This document shows, in pieces, positions 16,767 through 25,444 of a stretch of DNA of 64,000 bases. The notes below the pieces were generated by a model, which was not told the origin of the DNA, did no database searches, and worked only from the letters and a program-made list of their open reading frames with translations. The stretch lies in contig CAZFPK010000004.1 in the NCBI GenBank assembly GCA_964521025.1, positions 56,399 through 120,398 on the forward strand, given 5' to 3'. A program made the position numbers and the translations under genes. Each line of letters starts with the position of its first letter. Position 1 is the first letter of the stretch. Origin of the DNA: DRTC01 sp964521025. Its GTDB lineage: Bacteria > Cloacimonadota > Cloacimonadia > Cloacimonadales > TCS61.

Positions 16767-19064
16767 CTAATTTTCCGAAGTCACACAATAAAACTTCTTT
16801 TCTCCGGAAACCGCTTCACTCCATTCGGTTGTAGTTATTCCCGACTGTTCCAAATTGGAAAATGTTCCATAAGGATCTGTATCGCTGTAAACATTATAGG
16901 TTGTTGCTCCTGTTACTTCATCCCAATCGATTGTTACAGTTCCTGAAGAATAAGTTATGGTTACATTTTCCGGAGCAGGAAGAGAAGATTGATCGTAATA
17001 ATATGCTCCCATATCATTTCGGGTTCCGTCCGGATCGAGAGGAGAAGCAGGATCTCCGGTATCGATGCAGGGAGATGTTGCCGTTAATGTGAAATCATAG
17101 TTGGAGGGATTAACAAATAAGGGATCGGAATCGATATTTCCGGTTCCAGTCCAACCACCGTCGATATTGCAATAAGTCGGGTCCGGAGCACCGCCATCGA
17201 CTAAAATATGGATTTCTTCGGGAGTATCATTCCACAAAATACAGTTGGTTAAAGTCGGATAAGACCAATCATATAGAACAACTGCTCCACCATTTGTTGT
17301 TGCAGTGTTTTCCGAAATAGTGCAATTGACGATTTCCGGGCTGCAGCCATCGATATAGATTCCTGCTCCATAAGATGCTGTGTTATCATTGAGCAAACAA
17401 TAATCCAGATCTCCGTTAGCACCCGTAAATTGGATTGCTCCACCATTTGTGGCTGAATTTTCTCTAAAAATACAATTCCTGATGAGCGGAGATGAATACC
17501 TGATATGAATTCCACCTCCTCCATCATTGGCGTAATTTCCTTCAAAAAGACAATTTTCGATCAGCAGGCGGGATGATTCATAAAGGAAAATCCCACCGCC
17601 AAAACCGTTTTCCCAACCGGAACCGCTGGCATTTCCATCCTGAAAAGATGTATGAGTAATCTTGCAGGAATCCATTCCATTCCAGGAAATATCATAAAAT
17701 CTTAATCCGTACCAACCGGTTGTCGGATTTTGAGCGGAGAAACGAACGCTGTCTGTTTCCGTTCCGTTGATAACGAGTCTTCCGGAAACAGAGAATTTGT
17801 AATGTCCTGTGAAAATAATATCAGTTCCACCTGCGGGAGGATTGATAGTCAGAGTATAATCATGCGGAATTTGCAGGTCGCAATCGACATATATCAGATC
17901 ATAATTCCAGGTTCCATCGACATCTCCGCAGACATGATAACCACCCGGAGGTGAATCCGTTCCTTCTCCTGAAACAGAAACTGTCGAGTTTCCGCATTGG
18001 GTTGAATAAATGGTAATTGTTCCTTCATAAGATTGCACAGCAGTTGGAGAAAAAGTAACTTCGATATCTCTCGTCTCTCCAGCAGAAAGCGTAAAACCGG
18101 AAAGCCGTGCATCCAGATCGACGAGAGTGAAAGCCGGATCATCGGATAAGATTTGATCGATAGTAACAGGAACTGAATCGACATTCTCGATGGTAAATAT
18201 TTCGGAATCGGTTTCTTCGATATTAACTTCTCCAAAATCGATGCTGGTAGGATAAACGGAAAATCCCGAAGGCGGAGCCGGAGTCCAACCTGTCAATCTT
18301 GCCAGCAGCCACCAGGCGGCACTTCCTTTCAAGCGACAGGATGATTCGGTTGTGTGTCCGTAATAATCTCCGTCGAAATCAGGATGCTGCAAGGGAACTG
18401 TAGTCGAATTGTATTCATAAGAATTCATAACTCCATTATGCCAGCAATCGATATCGGCAAAATCGAAAAGTACTTTGTCATTCGTGATACAGTAATCTCG
18501 AATCTGTTCATTTCTTAAATAACGGTTATAACCATCAGATCCATCTGCTTGGGCATTTCCGGTCATATAAACGAAAGTAACTCCCGGATTTGCTGCTTCC
18601 AGACCAGCCATCGCAGAAAGATAGTCACTGATTTGAGATGAATTGAAATAATCACATTGGGTGCAGAAACACCATTGAGAAACATTAATAGCAGGATTAT
18701 TGTCCAGAACATCCTGCGTCAAATCGAGTCCATAAGCAGATTCCCAATAAAGATCGGGAGTGATATAAGTCGCTGTTTCCTGACCATCGAAAATACAGAG
18801 AGAACCGGCAACATCCGGTAAATAGGAAAATCCGACCTCATAAGCGAGAGAAGAATCATCTCCTTCCAGAAATTGTAAACCCCAGGTCAGTTGTTCTCCG
18901 TGAGAAGTGTGTGCATAATGCCATTTGATATCTGCCTGCACATCGTCGATCACACTTGCCGGAATTAGGTTAATGTCCGTGCATTCGTGGTCGATGATCA
19001 AACCCTGACTTTGCAGTCCAATAATTCCCGACAAAAGAAATAAAACTAATAAACACTTTTTCAT
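16767..19064 (-). CDS. Mosaic secreted protein: SGNH-like N-terminal domain, HYDIN-like domain, beta-helix, FN3-like C-terminus
   Basis: A 765-residue protein with signal peptide MKKCLLVLFLLSGIIGLQSQ; the ATG follows AAGGAGG. Residues ~20-260 form an N-terminal domain with 'WHYAHTSHGEQLTWG', 'VTFVYMTGNAQADG' and 'LFDFADIDCWHNG', resembling SGNH/GDSL-like proteins of Bacteroidota; catalytic residues cannot be assigned. Residues ~265-370 are a HYDIN/choice-of-anchor D Ig-like domain ('SIDFGEVNIEETDSEIFTIENV...TFSPTAVQSYEGTITIYS'). A beta-helix ('GGGIHIRYSSPLIRNCIF') and an FN3-like module ending 'SGEKKFYCVTSEN' follow. A canonical sigma-54 promoter lies 135-150 bp upstream. It may degrade or bind an extracellular polymer, but this is inference. 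Confidence 0.82.
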   Translation of the reverse strand: MKKCLLVLFLLSGIIGLQSQGLIIDHECTDINLIPASVIDDVQADIKWHYAHTSHGEQLTWGLQFLEGDDSSLAYEVGFSYLPDVAGSLCIFDGQETATYITPDLYWESAYGLDLTQDVLDNNPAINVSQWCFCTQCDYFNSSQISDYLSAMAGLEAANPGVTFVYMTGNAQADGSDGYNRYLRNEQIRDYCITNDKVLFDFADIDCWHNGVMNSYEYNSTTVPLQHPDFDGDYYGHTTESSCRLKGSAAWWLLARLTGWTPAPPSGFSVYPTSIDFGEVNIEETDSEIFTIENVDSVPVTIDQILSDDPAFTLVDLDARLSGFTLSAGETRDIEVTFSPTAVQSYEGTITIYSTQCGNSTVSVSGEGTDSPPGGYHVCGDVDGTWNYDLIYVDCDLQIPHDYTLTINPPAGGTDIIFTGHYKFSVSGRLVINGTETDSVRFSAQNPTTGWYGLRFYDISWNGMDSCKITHTSFQDGNASGSGWENGFGGGIFLYESSRLLIENCLFEGNYANDGGGGIHIRYSSPLIRNCIFRENSATNGGAIQFTGANGDLDYCLLNDNTASYGAGIYIDGCSPEIVNCTISENTATTNGGAVVLYDWSYPTLTNCILWNDTPEEIHILVDGGAPDPTYCNIDGGWTGTGNIDSDPLFVNPSNYDFTLTATSPCIDTGDPASPLDPDGTRNDMGAYYYDQSSLPAPENVTITYSSGTVTIDWDEVTGATTYNVYSDTDPYGTFSNLEQSGITTTEWSEAVSGEKKFYCVTSEN

Positions 19065-19197
19065 GTTTCCTCCTTAAAAAGTTTTGTCTATATTCTTCCA
19101 ATACTCGATATTGTCTATCTTTAAATTTTAAAAAACAAGCATTTCAATTCGTTCTATAATTAAACTCCTCTCTAAATATAATATTTCAAGTTCTATC

Positions 19198-19214
19198 CGC
19201 AAGAAAAATGCCAA
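19198..19214 (-). promoter_or_regulatory. Sigma-54 (-24/-12) promoter upstream of the 765-residue secreted protein
   Basis: On the minus strand the sequence reads TGGCATTTTTCTTGC: TGGCA, six bases, TTGC, i.e. GG-N10-GC as in the RpoN consensus. The predicted +1 is near 19187, giving a ~120-nt leader to the ATG at 19064. A pair of direct repeats lies 115-165 bp upstream of +1, where NtrC-type activators normally bind. Confidence 0.65.
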
Positions 19215-19301
19215 ATTATCTTTTAAAAAAGACAACCATCTTAACATATTGATTTTTAAAGAATTATAATAAAATTTAGGAAATTATGATTTTTTGTTTT
19301 T

Positions 19302-19350
19302 ATGGAAGAGATTACATAAATATGGAATTAATTGGATGGAAGAGATTCCA
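19302..19350 (-). promoter_or_regulatory. Candidate activator-binding direct repeats upstream of the sigma-54 promoter
   Basis: ATGGAAGAGATTACA (19302-19316) and ATGGAAGAGATTCCA (19336-19350) match at 14 of 15 positions, with starts 34 bp apart. They lie in AT-rich non-coding DNA upstream of the -24/-12 element and are unrelated to the palindromic repeat families. The enhancer role is inferred from position only. Confidence 0.4.
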
Positions 19351-19388
19351 CAAAATAAATTTTAATGAAATTATGGAGTCGAATCTTT

Positions 19389-19429
19389 AATAAAAAAACC
19401 TGTATTTCAAATTATTGAAATACAGGTTT
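19389..19429 (-). terminator. Rho-independent terminator of the thioredoxin-like protein gene
   Basis: On the minus strand, 18 nt past the stop at 19447, a perfect 15-bp stem (AAACCTGTATTTCAA and its complement, 19396-19410 and 19415-19429) with a 4-nt loop runs into a T-tract (As at 19392-19398 on the plus strand). Confidence 0.8.
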
Positions 19430-19446
19430 CAGGTGGAATTGAAATC

Positions 19447-21438
19447 CTATCTGGTTAATATCATTTTTTTTGTAAGAGAATTATGCAAAATGTGCAATCG
19501 ATAGAAATACAAACCGCTGGCAAGAGGTTTGTTATTTTTATCTCTTCCATTCCATAAGATCGAACCATTTTCCAATTTTAGATTTTTAAATTCTTTTACG
19601 AGTTGTCCTTTGATATTGTAGATAGAAATTTTGGCATTTTCATACTTCCTGTTTGGAAGATTATAGGAAAGAGTTGTTTGCGAACTGAAAGGATTCGGAT
19701 AATTGTTAAGTGTGCAGATTTCATCAGGAAGTATCTGCTCATCTTCTGTCGATGTAATTCCAAACCAGGTTACAATATTATTCATCACCAGATTCCTGTC
19801 ATCGGAATTATCTATCGCTTCATAACCAAAAGCAAAATAGACGATTCTTGCATTTGAACCGGGATGGATCGCCTGCAATGCTCCTGCTCCACCGTTCGAG
19901 TAGAACAGGATTTCGGTTGCAGCCGCATCATAAGCCGAGATCCTGCTTGGATATTGCTGATTATCGGCACCGTCACCTCCGGCAATATGCAGCGAAACTC
20001 CATCCCACAATGGATCGTCTTCCAAACCGGTCAGATCGTAATTATTCGTATCATCGGATATATAATTGGCATGCAGATAATTATGATAAAACTCCACATC
20101 CGTATTATCGCTGCTTTGATTCAAATCCCAACCGATATCCTGTCCGCTGAAGAAAACATTTTTCCCGGCTTCGATATAATCGACCAGGAATTCTCTGTCT
20201 TCCGCATCGAGAGAAGGAAAACTCCAACCGACATTCCAGACTAGAATGTTCATATAACTCATCACATCGTCGTTCAATTTGTTTTTGGAAACATCCCAAA
20301 TACCGTATGAATAACCCAGGTCGGATAAAGCAGAGGAGAAATAATCTTCATAAGGTTCCCCGCCATCATCATCGACGATCAGAACCTCCGTATCGAATGT
20401 AATGTAAGTAAAGGGAATTATAGTCGGTTCGATATTGTCGGAATTTATTTCAAAATGATATTTAATCATTCCGGAACCACCAGGCATAACATTCGCATGA
20501 AAATTCTCATATTCTTCGTTGGAAAGAGTTATATCTGTTTCGGAGGGAAAACATTCTCCGTTTTCATTACAAAATGTAACAAGAGTTCCTTCCGGTGCTT
20601 CATCGAGCACTATACCGATATTGAAAGTATCTTCCAAACCTGTGTTCAAAACGGTAAAATATTCTTCTTCATAAGTTCCGGAAGAAGGTCCAAAAGTCAT
20701 AAAATCAAAAGGGACTATTGCTCGAACCTGATATTCGGGAACAGAATATGACGAGGTTGCATTCAAAACCCGTTTATCCTGTTCCTGCACAAACACTACT
20801 GCATAGACATTATCTGTATCAACTTCCGGGATGATCTCAAATTGGGCAGTTTCTTCGTAGGTATTATTTTGTCCGCTTAAAGAAAAATTTAAATTGATAA
20901 TGTCTCTGGTTACATGAGTATATTCGGCAGTAACATCATCTTCGAGCAAAATAAACCGGAGAAAAGCATCATCGATAGAATAATCAGGAGCGAACATTTC
21001 GATGGAAACAGAGATATCACCGGTAAGATTATTAAAATTTGTAATTTCGATACTAATCGGTGAAGGTGCAAAATAAAATTTTTCAATTTCATTAAGAAAA
21101 GGCGTACCTGTTGCAATTACTTCACCACCTCCGACTAATTTGTCGATGCCTTCGAATATGGTAGTCGGATAACCGGTAACACCATAATAAGCGATAGCTG
21201 CATCCGTCTCGATTGTTCCATAACCTCCGGAAGTTGCATAGTAACGAATACTGACAAATTCCGAAAAATCGTATTCGTCATGACATATTTCCAGACCTGC
21301 GTAAGCATCCGGGCAATAACCACACCAGGTAGCAGTCGCATTTTCTGCCAGAACAGTCTTGGGTCGATAGTTCAAATCGGAATATAAACCGATCGACAAA
21401 AGAAATAGAATAATTAACATAATTGTAAATTTTTGCAT
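19447..21438 (-). CDS. Secreted thioredoxin-like (Omp28-type) protein with FlgD-like sorting domain
   Basis: The start is placed at the ATG at 21438, which has AGGAGG in front; the open frame extends 19 codons further without a ribosome site. The result is 663 residues, signal peptide MQKFTIMLIILFLLSIGLYS. Residues ~25-160 are thioredoxin-like with 'ATWCGYCPDA' (CxxC) and 'YYGVTGYPTTIFEG' carrying a cis-Pro, as in Omp28-related proteins. Around 340-500 a GATase1/ThuA-like segment appears ('VLIVDDDGGEPYEDYFSSALSDLGY...NVFFSGQDIGWDL'). The C-terminal ~80 residues are the FlgD-like sorting domain ('NYPNPFSSQTTLSYNLP...LASGLYFYRL'). Surface redox or adhesion role inferred. Confidence 0.83.
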   Translation of the reverse strand: MQKFTIMLIILFLLSIGLYSDLNYRPKTVLAENATATWCGYCPDAYAGLEICHDEYDFSEFVSIRYYATSGGYGTIETDAAIAYYGVTGYPTTIFEGIDKLVGGGEVIATGTPFLNEIEKFYFAPSPISIEITNFNNLTGDISVSIEMFAPDYSIDDAFLRFILLEDDVTAEYTHVTRDIINLNFSLSGQNNTYEETAQFEIIPEVDTDNVYAVVFVQEQDKRVLNATSSYSVPEYQVRAIVPFDFMTFGPSSGTYEEEYFTVLNTGLEDTFNIGIVLDEAPEGTLVTFCNENGECFPSETDITLSNEEYENFHANVMPGGSGMIKYHFEINSDNIEPTIIPFTYITFDTEVLIVDDDGGEPYEDYFSSALSDLGYSYGIWDVSKNKLNDDVMSYMNILVWNVGWSFPSLDAEDREFLVDYIEAGKNVFFSGQDIGWDLNQSSDNTDVEFYHNYLHANYISDDTNNYDLTGLEDDPLWDGVSLHIAGGDGADNQQYPSRISAYDAAATEILFYSNGGAGALQAIHPGSNARIVYFAFGYEAIDNSDDRNLVMNNIVTWFGITSTEDEQILPDEICTLNNYPNPFSSQTTLSYNLPNRKYENAKISIYNIKGQLVKEFKNLKLENGSILWNGRDKNNKPLASGLYFYRLHILHNSLTKKMILTR

Positions 21439-21523
21439 TTTTCCTCCTAGTTTTAGGAAATAGAATATACAAATTTTATTCCCTTTGGGATACAATATAT
21501 AAACTTTCTAACAATCGCAATCG

Positions 21524-21573
21524 CTTCAAATCCATTCTCTCCGGCAAGCGCTGGATCTTATGAACTCAAATCT
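21524..21573. repeat. Second copy of the 50-bp CCGGCA-centred dispersed repeat
   Basis: Matches the element at 16715-16765 with a CCGGCAAGCGCTGG core and the shared TCCATTCTCTCCGGCAA and TGAACTCAAATC flanks. Non-coding, between two minus-strand genes. Confidence 0.55.
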
Positions 21574-21588
21574 TATTTTAATTTTAGT

Positions 21589-21702
21589 TCAAATGACCAG
21601 AGGTTGATTTTGAAACACCTCAGCCTTTATTTTTCAACCTCTGTGTCATTCTCGAACTAATCCTGAATTGGATTAAATGAACCTTCTGCAAAGGTCATTT
21701 GA
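21589..21702. repeat. Long nested inverted repeat 3' of the 21705 gene
   Basis: Outer arms TCAAATGACC (21589-21598) and GGTCATTTGA (21693-21702), inner arms AGAGGTTG / CAACCTCT. It lies immediately after the stop of the minus-strand gene ending at 21705. It could fold as a large stem that protects or ends the transcript, or be a small MITE-like remnant. Confidence 0.5.
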
Positions 21703-21704
21703 CC

Positions 21705-23369
21705 TTATTTCATCAGGATCATCTTCTTGGTGGAAGTATATCTGCCTGCTTTAATTTTGTAGAAATAAACTCCGGATGAAACCTCGTTTTGATCTTCATC
21801 TTTACCGTTCCAAAGAACAGAGTGTTTACCTTCATTCCGATATTTGTCGACCAATGTTTTAACTCTCTCACCCTTAGAATTGAAAACCTCTATCTTCACA
21901 TCAGAGCCTTTATCCAGAGAATAACTGATCGTAGTCTCAGGATTGAATGGATTGGGAAAATTATGGAACATTTGTGTAATTGTTTGTTCATCTTCTGTAG
22001 AAGTTCGTTCACTTTCGTTTTCTCCTTCAGGCGGAGGTGCCATAAATTGCGATTGGTCGAAGTAATATGCTCCCATATCATTTCTTGTTCCGTCGGGATC
22101 GTTGAATGTAGGATAAGGATTGCCTGTATCAATGCAGGGAGATTTTGTGTTATCAGGATTCGGGAAATTTGCCCAAGTGAGATGGTAATCCTCCGTCAAT
22201 GGAGTAGCAAATAATGGATCCTCATTTATATTACCTGTTCCAGCTAAACCACCTCCGTCAATATCTGAATAATTAGCTGTAATCGAACCGGAATTTATAT
22301 GAAATTCCGTTGGAGAATCATTCCATAAGATGCAGTTATTTAACACGATATTAGCTTGATCACAATAAATACCACCACCAGGTGTAAAATTAGTTGAAAC
22401 TGAATTCTCAGTGACTGTAGTATTATACAAAATTGCAGTTGTATTGTATGAATATATGCCAGCTCCTTGATAAGCAATATTTTTTGCAATTAAAGCATCG
22501 ACGATTCGAGTTGTTGAATGGCTGAATAAAATCCCACCACCAGAATAAGAAGCAGAATTAAATGTTATTTCAACATTATACAAACGAGGTTTAGAATCAT
22601 AGCAGTAAATTCCACCACCATATCTTGCTGAATTATCAAATATCTTAACACCATTTCCTGTAGTAGGAGTAGAACTAGCAAGTAATACACCACCTCCAAA
22701 TCTTCTGGCATTATTCTCATATATTTCAACATTTTGGAGATCAGGATCTGCTTCTACCATATACACTCCGCCGCCATCTCTAGCAGACCATCCTCTTGTA
22801 ATCCAAACAGTATTTAGTTGAGCTTCAGAATTTTTCAGGTAAATCCCTGCACCACTTGTGAAACTTCTGTTTGCATGGATTTCAACATTTTCTATTTGCG
22901 GATGAGAGTTTTCACAGAATATACCTCCTCCTTTATCGGCAGAATTTTCAATTATTGCTAAATCCTGTAATAATGGGGTAGAATTATTTTTACAGATTAT
23001 TCCTCCACCTTCATCAGCATTACCATTTGTTATAGTAAAACCAATTAGAGATACTGAATCTTCGCCCATAGTAATTTCAACAACACTTCCATTTGCAGAT
23101 CCGTTGATAATTGTGTTTTGTTTATACCAACTGTCACCTGTAACTAAGAATAACGAACCAACAACAATATTATGATTACTAAAATTGATATTCTCATAAT
23201 AAGTACCATCTGCTACTAATACGGTATCACCATTACTGGCAACATCGATCGCTCCCTGGATACTCGGTTGATTTTGCGGAACATTGATAACAATACCATA
23301 AGCGATACTACTTATGAATATTGCAAACAAGATCATTAAACTTCCTTTCATTTTTCCTCTTTTTTTCAT
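21705..23369 (-). CDS. Secreted beta-helix protein with FlgD-like sorting domain
   Basis: Among clustered ATGs I choose 23369, which has GAGGAG seven bases upstream; 23384 is the alternative. This gives 554 residues starting MKKRGKMKGSLMILFAIFIS, a signal peptide. It then has 'VPQNQPSIQGAIDVASNGDTVLVADGTYYENINF' (the NosD-like opening of parallel beta-helix proteins) and coils of the form 'NSADKGGGIFCENSHPQIENVEIHANR'. A 'SPCIDTGNPYPTFNDPDGTRNDMGAYYFDQS' linker precedes an FlgD-like domain ('NFPNPFNPETTISYSLDKG...GVYFYKIKAG'). It is a close paralogue of the gene at 23527, sharing even the leader. Probably a surface-displayed structural or binding protein. Confidence 0.83.
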   Translation of the reverse strand: MKKRGKMKGSLMILFAIFISSIAYGIVINVPQNQPSIQGAIDVASNGDTVLVADGTYYENINFSNHNIVVGSLFLVTGDSWYKQNTIINGSANGSVVEITMGEDSVSLIGFTITNGNADEGGGIICKNNSTPLLQDLAIIENSADKGGGIFCENSHPQIENVEIHANRSFTSGAGIYLKNSEAQLNTVWITRGWSARDGGGVYMVEADPDLQNVEIYENNARRFGGGVLLASSTPTTGNGVKIFDNSARYGGGIYCYDSKPRLYNVEITFNSASYSGGGILFSHSTTRIVDALIAKNIAYQGAGIYSYNTTAILYNTTVTENSVSTNFTPGGGIYCDQANIVLNNCILWNDSPTEFHINSGSITANYSDIDGGGLAGTGNINEDPLFATPLTEDYHLTWANFPNPDNTKSPCIDTGNPYPTFNDPDGTRNDMGAYYFDQSQFMAPPPEGENESERTSTEDEQTITQMFHNFPNPFNPETTISYSLDKGSDVKIEVFNSKGERVKTLVDKYRNEGKHSVLWNGKDEDQNEVSSGVYFYKIKAGRYTSTKKMILMK

Positions 23370-23526
23370 TTTTAATCTCCTCATTTTATTTCTCCCCAAA
23401 TTCAAACTTTTCAATATCGATCATAAATCCGATTGATTGGAAACTTAACTGATCGATAACCATAACTTCGATATTAACAATTTACTAGGAAATTCATATT
23501 TTCCTGTTCCAAATAACTCTATATTT

Positions 23527-25287
23527 CTACTCCATGAGCAGCATCTTCATGGTTTCTTTAAAAGAATTAGTTTCAATTCGACAGAAATAGATCCCGCCGG
23601 AAACCTGCATATCCTGTTCATCTTTTCCATCCCATAAAACATGATGAAGGCCGACTGTTTTATTATCATTCACGAGGGTTCTGATCTTCTGTCCGCGAAT
23701 ATTATAAATCTCGAGCTTTACGGGTGTATTTTTCGCTAATTGATAACTGATGGATGTTTTATTATTGAATGGATTTGGATAGTTCTGGAATATTTTTGTA
23801 ATTAGTAGTTCATCCTCGGAATCGGTTCTTTCTTGTTCATCTTCGCTTTCAGGAGGAGACATGAACAGCGATTGATCGAAATAGAATGCTCCCATATCGT
23901 TTCTTGTTCCGTCCGGATCATTGTAAGCGAATAATGGATCTCCGGCATCGATACATGGTGATTTTGTTTCATCGTTTTGGGGAAAGTTTGCCCAGGTTAG
24001 ATGATAATCTCCGGTCGTTGCATCGGCAAATAACGGATTTAAATTAATATTCATGAATCCCGGATAAGGTAATTCTCCCATTATATCACAATAATCGGAA
24101 ATAACAGTTCCTGATTCGACAACGATCTCCTCCGGAGAATCATCCCACAATATGCTGTTCTTCATATATACAGTAGCAGCATTTGCATAAATCCCACCAC
24201 CGGAATCTTCCGGTTCGGAAGCAATATTATCTGCGAAAGTAGTATTATATATCTCGGCAATCCCGACATCCTTAAGATATAATCCTCCACCTTTCACAGC
24301 ATTGTTCTTATATATCAACGAATATTTTATATGCACTTCATTAATCCAATCCAAATAGAAGCCACCACCATAATTATCCGTTATATTCGATGCGATTTTA
24401 GAGTTTTCCAGAACGATTAGATTTGTATTAGTGCAATAAAAACCACCACCATTATGACTTGTAAGACAACTCGCCAGGGTAAAATTATTAAAAAACAGAT
24501 CGGATGAATCATTACAATAAAAGCCACCACCAAGATAACCTGCCCGACAACCGAGAATTTCAACATTTTCCAGGTTAAGACCGGAACAATAACACATTAT
24601 TCCACCACCGGCTAATGTTCCATAATTCCTGATCATAGTAACATTGTGCAGGTTGGGATTTTGAGAATGCAGGCAGGCAAAGGCTCCGCCGATGGCAGCC
24701 TGATTATAGTTCAAAGTTACATCAGTGAGTTCAGGATCGGATTTGTAACAATACATTCCACCCCCATAGAAAAACGCAGAATTTCTATGAATATCGACAT
24801 TGACCAAACGAGGATGTGCCTGATTGCAATAAATTCCACCTCCATATTTTGCTGAATTATCGAGAATTTTTACATGATCGATGAGAGGAGTCGCATTTCT
24901 CCTGCAGGTTATTCCCCCTCCGTAATAACTAGATTCGGTATTACCATTTTGGATTGTAAAACCAACCAAAGCAGCATCTTGTTCACCACCAATAAGTTTC
25001 ACAACACAACCATTATTCCCGCCATCGATAATTGTCTGATCGATATACATCGAATTTCCGGAGATTGAATAATAGGAGTGTATTTCGATGTTTTTCCCGC
25101 TAAAATTTATACACTCGTAATAAGTTCCCGGAGCGACCTGAATTACATCACCATCGGTGGCAATATCGATCGCATCCTGGATATTCGGTTGATCTTGCGG
25201 AACATGGATTATTCCGTTAGCAATACTTACGATGAATAACGCAAATAAGAGCATTAAACTTCTTTTTGTTTTTTCTGAACTTTTCAT
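23527..25287 (-). CDS. Secreted beta-helix protein with FlgD-like sorting domain (paralogue)
   Basis: The start is placed at the ATG at 25287, with GGAGG seven bases upstream; upstream codons in frame lie in the leader shared with 21705. It has 586 residues with signal peptide 'RSLMLLFALFIVSIANG', then 'VPQDQPNIQDAIDIATDGDVIQVAPGTYYECINF'. About ten beta-helix coils of type 'GGGFYCTNTNLIVLENSKIA' follow. The sorting domain begins 'NYPNPFNNKTSISYQLAK' and ends 'SFKETMKMLLME'. The three neighbouring genes (21705, 23527, 25445) form one paralogous set by gene duplication. Confidence 0.83.
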   Translation of the reverse strand: MKSSEKTKRSLMLLFALFIVSIANGIIHVPQDQPNIQDAIDIATDGDVIQVAPGTYYECINFSGKNIEIHSYYSISGNSMYIDQTIIDGGNNGCVVKLIGGEQDAALVGFTIQNGNTESSYYGGGITCRRNATPLIDHVKILDNSAKYGGGIYCNQAHPRLVNVDIHRNSAFFYGGGMYCYKSDPELTDVTLNYNQAAIGGAFACLHSQNPNLHNVTMIRNYGTLAGGGIMCYCSGLNLENVEILGCRAGYLGGGFYCNDSSDLFFNNFTLASCLTSHNGGGFYCTNTNLIVLENSKIASNITDNYGGGFYLDWINEVHIKYSLIYKNNAVKGGGLYLKDVGIAEIYNTTFADNIASEPEDSGGGIYANAATVYMKNSILWDDSPEEIVVESGTVISDYCDIMGELPYPGFMNINLNPLFADATTGDYHLTWANFPQNDETKSPCIDAGDPLFAYNDPDGTRNDMGAFYFDQSLFMSPPESEDEQERTDSEDELLITKIFQNYPNPFNNKTSISYQLAKNTPVKLEIYNIRGQKIRTLVNDNKTVGLHHVLWDGKDEQDMQVSGGIYFCRIETNSFKETMKMLLME

Positions 25288-25444
25288 TTTGACCTCCAAA
25301 TTTTTACACTCCCCAAGATTAACTCTGATAAAATCGATCATTCTCCTGTTGTTTTAAGTAAATTTTTGTGATCGAAAACCATTAACATCGACATTAACTT
25401 CTAAAATGGAAATTTATGTATTTCCAATCTCTAAAGATCTGTTG

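Noticed and set aside
16597..16788. N-terminal extension of the 576-residue beta-helix protein
   Set aside because: It overlaps the upstream gene out of frame, and a good ribosome site and signal peptide begin at 16596.
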